Shown here piece after piece: positions 1 to 5,647 of a stretch of DNA of 8,075 bases. Position numbers and translations under genes: made by a program. This DNA is from Ruminococcus sp. (lineage in GTDB: Bacteria > Bacillota > Clostridia > Oscillospirales > Ruminococcaceae), in assembly GCA_003488415.1 (NCBI GenBank), contig DNLQ01000147.1, positions 394 through 8,468 on the forward strand, given 5' to 3'. How positions within the stretch are numbered: position 1 is the stretch's first letter; each line of letters opens with the position of its first letter. Below the pieces are notes generated by a model. The model was given only the letters and a program-made list of their open reading frames with translations, was not told the DNA's origin and searched no databases.

Positions 1-929
1 AGAAGATGAAGAAGTTCGGCTCAAACCTCATTTCCGACATCGACATCGCATTCCCGATAGTTCACGGAACAAACGTTGAGGACGGCGCATTGCAGGGCTA
101 TCTCCAGACTCTCGACCTGCCCTATGTAGGCTGCGACGTGCTTGCTTCGGCAGTGGGTATGGACAAATTCGTTATGAAGATACTCCTCAAGGACGCAGGC
201 TTCCCTGTACTGGACTGCTGCCGCTTCTCATCCTATCAGGCAGGAGAAACGGAATCCATGGTGGCAGAGGTGGAGAAGAAGTTCGGCTATCCCGTCATCG
301 TAAAGCCTATCAACCTCGGATCAAGCGTCGGCATCTCCAAGGCTAAGGACAGGGACGGACTCGTGAAGTCCATAGAGGACGCATTCAGCTTTGCCGACCG
401 TATCCTCGTTGAGCCCTGCGTTGTTGAGCTGAAGGAGATAAACTGTGCGGTACTGGGCGACAGTGAGTCCGCAGAGGCTTCTGTATGCGAAGAGCCTGTA
501 CAGGCAAGCGACGACGATATCCTCAGCTACGAGCAGAAGTACGTAGGCGGCGGAAAGTCCGGCGGAAGCAAGGGCATGGCTACCCTCAAGAGAAAGATAC
601 CTGCCGATATAACTCCCGAGCAGGACGAGTTCGTGAAAAAGACTGCTGTTGACGCATTCCGTTATCTGGGACTCAACGGTGTGACACGTATCGACTTCAT
701 GATGGATATGGCGACTGAGAAGATCTACATCAACGAGATAAATACTATCCCCGGCTCACTGGCATTCTATCTGTGGGAGCCTAAGGGAGTGAAGTATACA
801 CAGCTTCTGGAGCGCATGATCGACCTTGCCATGAAGCGTCACCGTCAGGCTCAGAAGATCAGCTACACCTTTGATACCAACATCCTTTCTATGGGAGGCA
901 GCTTCGGCTCAAAGGGCAGCAAGAGATAA
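1..929 (+). CDS. ddl: D-alanine--D-alanine ligase, 5'-truncated by window edge
   Basis: ATP-grasp ligase that joins two D-alanines in the cytoplasm for peptidoglycan precursor synthesis. The reading frame is open to the window edge, and the ATG at 6 is probably internal: a usual family member carries a further ~50-90 residues with the N-terminal glycine-rich region. Visible motifs, numbered from that ATG: HGTNVEDG (20-27), which matches the family HGxxGEDG motif with N-V in place of x-G; the SAVGMDK segment (~48-54); the ATP-grasp stretch YPVIVKPINLGSSVGIS (~95-111); IDFMMD and the metal-binding run NEINTIPGS near the C-terminus. The substrate-loop region (DNA 531-580) is Gly/Lys/Ser-rich (KYVGGGKSGGSKGM), so substrate preference (D-Ala versus D-Ser or D-Lac) cannot be read by simple motif. 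The C-terminus has a basic, glycine-rich tail. No terminator is seen between it and the next gene. The family call is strong; the exact substrate is inferred. Confidence 0.93.
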   Translation, partial: KMKKFGSNLISDIDIAFPIVHGTNVEDGALQGYLQTLDLPYVGCDVLASAVGMDKFVMKILLKDAGFPVLDCCRFSSYQAGETESMVAEVEKKFGYPVIVKPINLGSSVGISKAKDRDGLVKSIEDAFSFADRILVEPCVVELKEINCAVLGDSESAEASVCEEPVQASDDDILSYEQKYVGGGKSGGSKGMATLKRKIPADITPEQDEFVKKTAVDAFRYLGLNGVTRIDFMMDMATEKIYINEINTIPGSLAFYLWEPKGVKYTQLLERMIDLAMKRHRQAQKISYTFDTNILSMGGSFGSKGSKR

Positions 930-936
930 TGTGACA

Positions 937-960
937 CCTGCCGCACTGCCCCCGTCCCGG
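937..960. repeat. Short direct repeat, left copy (partner 2822-2845)
   Basis: CCTGCCGCAC at 937-946 and GTCCCGG at 954-960 recur with the same 17-base offset at 2822-2831 and 2839-2845. About 19 of 24 positions match by hand alignment, and a CGGA follows both blocks in register. The two copies bracket the pair of membrane-protein genes. It could be a family of intergenic repeats, a duplication scar or chance. Confidence 0.35.
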
Positions 961-1041
961 ATCACGGAGCGGAGGTTCGGCAAACAGAATGATACAGGGA
1001 AACAGCGGTATTCCGCAATAAATAAACAGGGGTATAAAAAT

Positions 1042-1908
1042 ATGATAATTCTTAACAAGCTGCCCAGGGCGTCAGAGGTGAGCAAGGAAGTGAGCCTGAC
1101 TGATGCCGTGGATGATGCTGTCACTGTAAAGGCACGCCATAACGGAAGGATACTTTTTGCAGTCCTTATTGCAGCAGGAATTTTAGCAGGCTTCATACAC
1201 TTAAAATGGCTCATGCCCATACTGATAGCAGGAGCCTTTCTGTCACTGGGCATATCTGAGATGATCGCCCTGTCAAGGATAGACAGGCTGACGGGAGGTA
1301 CGGGAGGAGTACTCACCGTATTCCCCAGGCTGAAAGCAGCGGCTGCCATAATTGTGGGAGTGATCTCGCTTCTGGTGAACCTTATCCCCGACGGCAAGTC
1401 ATATGAGCTGAACGAGGGAGAGAAAAGATTCCTGGGACGGCTGATGACGGTGATATCACTGATAGTGATACACCCCTGGGTGCTGCCTCCGCTGCTCCTG
1501 CTTATAATATCACTGGTACGCATAGTGCAGTACCTCTCACGGCGCAGGCGCTGTACAGAGGAAGCCCGGGCATTCCGGGCGCAGTTTGCAGAAGCGGATC
1601 TGGCAATGAACTACAGATACAACGTCTACGGCACAGAGTACGTAATGAAGGCTATTCCCGTAGGCGGAGAAGCTGAAATGGGTATAAGTGTTGATCCTTC
1701 CTCGCCTGAGTACTACTATGTTCCCTCTGTTTACGGCAGAAGACTGAAGGGCTGGTACATAGCTGCCGCAGTTTCCTTCCTGATAGTTTCGTGTTTTGTG
1801 GGATACGATATATGGCTGTTATCACACGATAATGTGAATATCGTCTCGAACAGCAGCGGTACACATATCACCTACAGCAACGATGACGATATTATGCCGG
1901 AGGAATGA
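1042..1908 (+). CDS. Multi-pass membrane protein of unknown function (paralogue A)
   Basis: Predicted 288-residue integral membrane protein; I do not recognise a named family with confidence. The start at 1042 is chosen because AGGGG (1028-1032) sits nine bases upstream; the frame also opens at a TTG at 871 inside ddl, which is an unlikely start. Hydrophobic segments lie at about residues 37-54, 56-77, 98-115, 134-164 (probably two passes or a re-entrant pair around HPWVLPP) and 238-260. A basic RRRR-CT motif (167-172) leads into a soluble region with YRYNVYGTEYVM (191-202) and a GISVDPSSPEYYYV strand (214-227). This Y-x-V-x-G-x-E-Y ... v-D-P-x-x-P-E pattern recalls DUF3592-like small beta domains, which is only an inference. 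The next gene carries the same C-terminal pattern. Overlap with that gene implies translational coupling. AGG, CGG and ATA codons look commoner here than in the nfn genes. Confidence 0.78.
   Translation: MIILNKLPRASEVSKEVSLTDAVDDAVTVKARHNGRILFAVLIAAGILAGFIHLKWLMPILIAGAFLSLGISEMIALSRIDRLTGGTGGVLTVFPRLKAAAAIIVGVISLLVNLIPDGKSYELNEGEKRFLGRLMTVISLIVIHPWVLPPLLLLIISLVRIVQYLSRRRRCTEEARAFRAQFAEADLAMNYRYNVYGTEYVMKAIPVGGEAEMGISVDPSSPEYYYVPSVYGRRLKGWYIAAAVSFLIVSCFVGYDIWLLSHDNVNIVSNSSGTHITYSNDDDIMPEE
1899..1903 (+). promoter_or_regulatory. Ribosome binding site deciding the start of paralogue B
   Basis: GGAGG lies inside the end of the upstream gene. It is one base from the ATG at 1905 but seven bases from the ATG at 1911, so 1911 is the better start. 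The ATGA overlap at 1905-1908 would still give translational coupling if 1905 is used. Confidence 0.65.
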
Positions 1909-1910
1909 GT

Positions 1911-2786
1911 ATGAAACTGCTTTTTACGTTTCCAGCAGCAGATACAGCATATGAGAACGCCCGGAAAGAGGAGGAATGGCTGGCAAAGAAGAAGGCTGAA
2001 TCCGGAACTCCGGAGATCCGGGAGGAAATGACCGGGAGAGAGGAAAAAAATACGGCAAGGACAAAGGTATTCCTGATACTTTTCGGACTGAATGTACTGT
2101 TCATCGGTCTTGCCTGGATAAGTCCGCTGCCGGAGATCATACTCTTCATATTTACGATAGGCTATCTTTTTCTTTCATCAATGAAGGATGTCAGGGCCAG
2201 GGATAAAAAAGGCAGTGCCGCAAGGATACTGATGGCAGCAGTCATTGTTTTCATAGAAATGCCTCTGACTGTCCTGCTGCTCCACCTGCTCTCCGGACGC
2301 TTTCCGCAGATCGCCGATGCCAGCGGTTTAATAATAAAGGTACTGCTTGGGATAATAGCTGCCGTTGTATCCCTCTTATGTCTGATCTTTCTTGTCATAC
2401 TGCCGCCGGTGAAACTGATACTTATTTTAAAGCGGCGTATCAGGTGTACTCAGAAATGTGAAGCGTTCATGAAGGGATATACTGCGGTCGGTACAGACCT
2501 GCCGTATGACGCCGATCCGGGCTTGGGAGGTTATCCTCAGTTCGCCTATGAATATGAAGGCGTGGAGTATATTGTCACGTATAGGGACAGCAGCCGTGGA
2601 AGAGCGCATTACGGAATGACACGTGATCTCAGGATAGATCCGGATCACCCGGAATGCTGCTATGACAGGAAAATTGCCCGAATACACATTTTTTCCTGCC
2701 TGAGAGCACTGGTCGGCGGAGCGGTCTTTATTGCTGCAGCGGTAACTATGGTGCTTGGCATTATAAGTACAGCAAACGGCTGGTGA
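1911..2786 (+). CDS. Multi-pass membrane protein of unknown function (paralogue B)
   Basis: Predicted 291-residue membrane protein, function unknown. The first ~50 residues are charged and cytosolic-looking, with an Arg/Lys/Glu-rich stretch (15-52) that may be helical. Hydrophobic segments follow at about 53-70, 73-90, 105-127, 140-173 (long, likely two passes or one with flanks) and 264-285. After the last of the central segments comes RRIRCT (175-180), then FAYEYEGVEYIV (211-222) and LRIDPDHPECCY (240-251). The same order of motifs is seen in the preceding gene (RRRCT, then YRYNVYGTEYVM, then ISVDPSSPEYYY), each followed by one C-terminal membrane helix. This supports distant paralogy and a tandem duplication. 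A DUF3592-like soluble domain is a guess from the G-x-E-Y and DPxxPE pattern. No clear rho-independent terminator follows. An alternative start is the ATG at 1905, which adds two residues. Confidence 0.78.
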   Translation: MKLLFTFPAADTAYENARKEEEWLAKKKAESGTPEIREEMTGREEKNTARTKVFLILFGLNVLFIGLAWISPLPEIILFIFTIGYLFLSSMKDVRARDKKGSAARILMAAVIVFIEMPLTVLLLHLLSGRFPQIADASGLIIKVLLGIIAAVVSLLCLIFLVILPPVKLILILKRRIRCTQKCEAFMKGYTAVGTDLPYDADPGLGGYPQFAYEYEGVEYIVTYRDSSRGRAHYGMTRDLRIDPDHPECCYDRKIARIHIFSCLRALVGGAVFIAAAVTMVLGIISTANGW

Positions 2787-2821
2787 TACATATATCCGTG
2801 GCTGTCCGCACCGTGTCAGTC

Positions 2822-2845
2822 CCTGCCGCACGGAGCAGGTCCCGG
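2822..2845. repeat. Short direct repeat, right copy (partner 937-960)
   Basis: Carries CCTGCCGCAC and GTCCCGG at the same spacing as 937-960. It also contains a small inverted repeat, CCTGC (2822-2826) with GCAGG (2835-2839), that the left copy does not preserve. It lies between the end of paralogue B and the acetyltransferase gene. Confidence 0.35.
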
Positions 2846-2910
2846 TCTGCGGATGTGCCGGGGATGCAGATCAAGGTAATACCGGCGGAGTGCCGGAAAA
2901 TATAATAACT

Positions 2911-2918
2911 AAGGAGGG
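2911..2918 (+). promoter_or_regulatory. Ribosome binding site deciding the acetyltransferase start
   Basis: AAGGAGGG ends seven bases before the ATG at 2926 and is a near-perfect anti-16S match. It rules in 2926 over the in-frame GTG at 2890, which would have the site inside the coding region. Confidence 0.85.
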
Positions 2919-2925
2919 TTCAACT

Positions 2926-3504
2926 ATGACCGAAAAAGAAAAACAGCAGGCTGGTCTTCTTTACAATGCAGAAGATCCGGAACTTAAAAACGAGCGTGTC
3001 AATGCAAAGAAGCTCTGCGCTGAGTACAACATGATAATTTACAACGATTATCAGAAGAAGGAAAGACTTCTTGACAGACTCCTTGCTTTCAGAGGCGAAA
3101 ATACACATATCGAGACCAATTTCTTCTGCGACTACGGCTACAACATCATCACCGGCAACAACTTCTACGCCAATCATAACCTTGTTATCCTGGACTGCGC
3201 TGAGGTAGTATTCGGCGATAACGTCTTTATCGGCCCTAACTGCGGATTCTATACCGCAGGACATCCTCTTGACGCAGAGCAGCGCAATTCCGGTCTTGAG
3301 TATGCAAAGCCCATCAAGGTGGGAAATAATGTGTGGATAGGCGGAAATGTATGTGTAATGCCCGGAGTCACAATAGGCGACGGAGCAGTTATAGGCGGCG
3401 GCAGTGTAGTTACAGAGGACATCCCTGCCGGTATGCTCGCCTTCGGCAATCCTTGCAGGGTAGTAAGGGAAATAACCGCCGGGGACAGGATGAAGGAAGA
3501 ATAA
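2926..3504 (+). CDS. Sugar O-acetyltransferase, maltose/galactoside type
   Basis: 192-residue cytoplasmic acetyl-CoA-dependent O-acetyltransferase of the maltose/galactoside acetyltransferase group (Maa/LacA-like), a left-handed parallel beta-helix built from hexapeptide repeats and expected to be trimeric. The N-terminal ~55 residues form the helical Mac-type domain (LLYNAEDPEL onward). Hexapeptide rungs follow from about residue 60, including FGDNVFIGPN and a run of VGNNVWIGGNVCVMPGVTIG. The catalytic histidine is His113 in TAGHP, and the YANHN patch (81-85) supplies the conserved active-site asparagines. The length matches the family. The C-terminus holds the usual GNPCRVVREI acetyl-CoA-side motif. 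The true sugar acceptor cannot be read from sequence; members of this group are often broad or of unknown physiological substrate. A LysR-type regulator follows 28 bases downstream and is probably co-transcribed. Confidence 0.9.
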   Translation: MTEKEKQQAGLLYNAEDPELKNERVNAKKLCAEYNMIIYNDYQKKERLLDRLLAFRGENTHIETNFFCDYGYNIITGNNFYANHNLVILDCAEVVFGDNVFIGPNCGFYTAGHPLDAEQRNSGLEYAKPIKVGNNVWIGGNVCVMPGVTIGDGAVIGGGSVVTEDIPAGMLAFGNPCRVVREITAGDRMKEE

Positions 3505-3532
3505 ACCGCTGTATTGCAGAAAGGACAGTGCC

Positions 3533-4483
3533 ATGAATACTCTACATTTTAAATATGCGGTAGAGATCGAAAAAACCCGCTCCATCACTCAGGCTGCGGA
3601 GAATCTGTACATGGCTCAGCCCAATCTGAGTAAGGCTATAAAAGAGCTTGAAAATTCACTTGGGATCACCATTTTCCGCCGCACCTCCAAGGGAGTCATA
3701 CCTACAGATCAGGGAATGAAGTTTCTGGCATATGCCAAGCAGATACTCATACAGCTTGACAATATGGAAGCCATAAGCTCCCCTGACCGGAGCAAGGAAA
3801 GGAAAATGCGTATCTCAGTGCCGAGGGCAGGCTATATCTCAAAGGCGTTCTCGGAGTACATCGCAGCGTCCGATCCGGCAGATGATATGGAGGTATATTT
3901 CTGTGAGACAAACTCACTGAGAAGTATAGAGAACGTCCGGGACAACGGCTATAACTTCGGTATAATCCGGTACAACACAGCTCACGAGAAGTATTTCACC
4001 GACTATCTGGCAGAGAAAAACCTGGAGACTCAGCTCCTGTGGGAATACGAGATGCTTGCGGTAATGTCTGCGGAGCATCCTGCCGCAGAGGAAGAAGACC
4101 TCACCTACGCCGGACTTTCCGCACACTATGCGGAGCTTTGCCAGGGTGACGATGCAGTACCCTACGTCCCCGGTGCGGTCGAGAAGCTGTTTGAGGCTAA
4201 CCGTCCGGCAGGTACGAAGGTGAGGAGGATATGTATGTTTGACAGGGGAAGCTCCCTGGATTTCCTCCTGACAGTACCCCAGTCCTTCATGCTGGACTCT
4301 CCCGTTCCGGACAGTCTCTGCGGAAAATACGGACTTGTGCAGCGCAGGTGCAGCTTCCCGGACAACTCCTTCCGGGACATACTGATATACTCTGCCGGAC
4401 GCAGACTTACCGACATCGAGCTTGCACTGGTGAACAGACTCTACGAGGTACGCAACGAAGCTGCCTTCAAGGAGTATATATAA
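3533..4483 (+). CDS. LysR-family transcriptional regulator
   Basis: 316-residue DNA-binding regulator. The N-terminal winged helix-turn-helix spans about residues 1-60, with the typical pattern SITQAAENLYMAQPNLSKAIKELE (two parts: SITQAAENLY, then MAQPNLSKAIKELE) followed by FRRTSKGVIPTDQG, the wing. A helical linker leads to a periplasmic-binding-protein-like effector domain (about 90-300), which is diverged, so the ligand cannot be predicted. AGAAAGGA (3518-3525) sits seven bases before the ATG and supports this start. LysR regulators are commonly divergent from their target; this one instead lies on the same strand, 28 bases after the acetyltransferase, so it may act on its own operon or on a distant target. 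A strong terminator 67 bases after the stop ends the unit. Confidence 0.92.
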   Translation: MNTLHFKYAVEIEKTRSITQAAENLYMAQPNLSKAIKELENSLGITIFRRTSKGVIPTDQGMKFLAYAKQILIQLDNMEAISSPDRSKERKMRISVPRAGYISKAFSEYIAASDPADDMEVYFCETNSLRSIENVRDNGYNFGIIRYNTAHEKYFTDYLAEKNLETQLLWEYEMLAVMSAEHPAAEEEDLTYAGLSAHYAELCQGDDAVPYVPGAVEKLFEANRPAGTKVRRICMFDRGSSLDFLLTVPQSFMLDSPVPDSLCGKYGLVQRRCSFPDNSFRDILIYSAGRRLTDIELALVNRLYEVRNEAAFKEYI

Positions 4484-4550
4484 GTATATCGTTTTTTATA
4501 TGGAGTGCAGCGAGCCGCCGTGCTTAGAGTGCCAAAATCATAGTTTTATC

Positions 4551-4584
4551 AGGGGACGCCTTCACTTGCAAGGCGTCCCCTTTT
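4551..4584 (+). terminator. Rho-independent terminator after the LysR gene
   Basis: A perfect 12-base stem, AGGGGACGCCTT (4551-4562) with its complement (4570-4581), a seven-base loop CACTTGC and a TTTT run at 4581-4584. It separates the acetyltransferase-LysR unit from the nfn operon. The reverse strand lacks a comparable T run, so it looks one-directional. Confidence 0.93.
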
Positions 4585-4652
4585 CAAAAACAGTCCGCCC
4601 GGCTGAAGGCAGTCACCGGCAGCGGGCAGATCCTGACTGACTCGTGCCGGAA

Positions 4653-4678
4653 ATATCGATAACAGAATATCGATATTC
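4653..4678. promoter_or_regulatory. Candidate operator: palindrome plus repeated ATATCGAT
   Basis: GAATATCGATATTC (4665-4678) is a perfect 14-base palindrome. The octamer ATATCGAT occurs in it (4667-4674) and again exactly 14 bases upstream (4653-4660), where the core TATCGATA (4654-4661) is itself palindromic. The pair ends about 11 bases before the -35 of the nfn promoter, which is a usual place for an activator site. I do not recognise the binding protein, and it does not match the Rex consensus. Confidence 0.45.
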
Positions 4679-4689
4679 GCAAGTTATAT

Positions 4690-4718
4690 TTGCAGAAAAA
4701 GTTATTTTGTGATATAAT
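4690..4718 (+). promoter_or_regulatory. Sigma-A-type promoter of the nfnA-nfnB-rex operon
   Basis: A consensus -10 TATAAT (4713-4718) carries the extended TGn element just before it (4710-4712). A weak -35 TTGCAG (4690-4695, matching TTG of TTGACA) lies at an ideal 17-base spacing. Transcription would start near 4725, giving an ~80-base leader before nfnA. Confidence 0.75.
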
Positions 4719-4724
4719 ATTGAA
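4707..4724. promoter_or_regulatory. Possible degenerate Rex operator over the -10
   Basis: TTGTGA (4707-4712) matches the left half of the Rex consensus known in Firmicutes (TTGTGAAW4TTCACAA). The right half, TATTGAA (4718-4724), matches poorly at about 3 of 7 positions. It overlaps the -10 and would block the promoter if bound. The presence of rex in the same operon is the main reason to note it. Confidence 0.22.
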
Positions 4725-4731
4725 TATACCC

Positions 4732-4788
4732 ATGCAGACTCCGTTTCAGCTGCGACAACGGCGTCAGCACTGTAAGAGCTGCAAATAA
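4732..4788 (+). other. Possible short leader reading frame before nfnA
   Basis: An 18-codon frame starts seven bases after the predicted transcription start and ends six bases... before the nfnA ribosome binding site region (site at 4794). The peptide is basic (LRQRRQHCKSCK at its end) and finishes with a CxxC pair. There is no Shine-Dalgarno, so it would have to be translated nearly leaderless. It may well be chance. Confidence 0.15.
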
Positions 4789-4806
4789 TCCATAAGGAGA
4801 AAGACC

Positions 4807-5646
4807 ATGTTTGAAATTACTGAAAAGAGATTTCTCAACCCTACGGTAGTGCTTATGAAGATAAACGCTCCGAGAGTTGCCGCTAAAGCTGAACCCGGTC
4901 AGTTCATCATCCTGAGAACTGACGAGAACGGCGAGCGTATCCCCCTGACTATCGCTGACTTCGACCGTGCTGCCGGAACTGTTACAATAATCGCACAGGT
5001 AGTGGGTGCAACAACTGAAAAGCTCGCACACCTTGAGCAGGGCGAAAGCCTTCACGACTTCGTAGGCCCTCTCGGCAGAGCTACAGAGTGCGAGGGACTG
5101 AAGAAGGTAGCTGTAGTAGGCGGCGGCGTAGGCTGCGCTATCGCTTACCCCGTAGCAAAGAAGCTCCACGAAATGGGCTGCGAGGTACACGCTATCTGCG
5201 GATTCAGAAACAAGGATCTTGTTATACTTGAGGACGAGTTCAAGGCTGCTTCAAGCAAGTATGTGCTCATGTCCGATGACGGTACTGCCGGCGAGAAGGG
5301 ACTTGTTACCGATGCCCTCAAGAGCCTTATCGAAAGCGGAGAGAAGTACGACAGAGTTATCACGATCGGACCTCTGATAATGATGAAGTTCGTCTGTCGT
5401 CTTACCAAGGAGTACGAGATACCCACTGTTGCTTCCATGAACCCCATTATGATCGACGGTACAGGTATGTGCGGCGGCTGCCGTCTTACTGTAGGCGGTC
5501 AGACGAAGTTTGCCTGCGTTGACGGCCCTGAGTTCGACGGTCACCAGATCGACTTCGACGAGGCTATGGCAAGAGGTGCTATGTACCGTGACTTCGAGCG
5601 CCACGCATACGAGGAGACCTGCAATCTGTTCAAGGAGGTAAAGTGA
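4807..5646 (+). CDS. nfnA: NfnA: small FAD/[2Fe-2S] subunit of bifurcating ferredoxin:NADP+ oxidoreductase
   Basis: 279-residue small subunit of NfnAB. With NfnB it catalyses, in the cytoplasm, the reversible oxidation of NADH and reduced ferredoxin with reduction of two NADP+. The protein belongs to the ferredoxin-NADP+ reductase / dihydroorotate dehydrogenase electron-transfer group. Seen: an N-terminal FAD-binding beta-barrel with GQFIILR (31-37) and ERIPLTIAD (43-51); a nucleotide-binding GGGVGCAIAYP (105-115), assigned to NAD(H) from the family; a C-terminal cluster region with Asp217, Cys222, Cys225 and Cys237 (DGTGMCGGC ... FACVDGPEFDGH). Structural work on Nfn reports a [2Fe-2S] cluster held by three Cys and one Asp, which fits these residues. 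The length is normal and AAGGAG ends seven bases before the ATG. Annotation pipelines may call it sulfide/dihydroorotate dehydrogenase-like FAD/NAD-binding protein. One base separates it from nfnB, whose presence settles the assignment. Confidence 0.93.
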   Translation: MFEITEKRFLNPTVVLMKINAPRVAAKAEPGQFIILRTDENGERIPLTIADFDRAAGTVTIIAQVVGATTEKLAHLEQGESLHDFVGPLGRATECEGLKKVAVVGGGVGCAIAYPVAKKLHEMGCEVHAICGFRNKDLVILEDEFKAASSKYVLMSDDGTAGEKGLVTDALKSLIESGEKYDRVITIGPLIMMKFVCRLTKEYEIPTVASMNPIMIDGTGMCGGCRLTVGGQTKFACVDGPEFDGHQIDFDEAMARGAMYRDFERHAYEETCNLFKEVK

Positions 5647-5647
5647 G

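Larger units (their letters stand above)
4484..4806 (+). other. 323-base intergenic region between the LysR gene and nfnA
   Basis: In order it holds the LysR-unit terminator (4551-4584), a stretch without recognisable signals (about 4590-4650), two ATCGAT-type sites including a 14-base palindrome (4653-4678), a promoter (4690-4718), an ~80-base leader with a possible 18-codon reading frame (4732-4788), and the nfnA ribosome binding site AAGGAG (4794-4799). No convincing gene is present. Confidence 0.8.

Noticed and set aside
871..1041. N-terminal extension of paralogue A starting at a TTG inside ddl
   Set aside because: It overlaps ddl out of frame, has no ribosome binding site, and its residues look like random read-through; the ATG at 1042 has AGGGG at good spacing.
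2882..2896. CCGGC/GCCGG hairpin as a terminator after paralogue B
   Set aside because: The stem is only five bases with no T run after it.
2901..2906. TATAAT as a -10 promoter for the acetyltransferase
   Set aside because: Transcription would begin inside the ribosome binding site, and no -35 is seen at 16-18 bases upstream.
2890..2925. GTG start for the acetyltransferase
   Set aside because: The strong AAGGAGGG at 2911-2918 lies inside this extension and serves the ATG at 2926, where the family N-terminus begins.
4500..4640. Cys-containing ~46-codon reading frame (MECSEPPCLEC start)
   Set aside because: It runs straight through the terminator hairpin and has no ribosome binding site.
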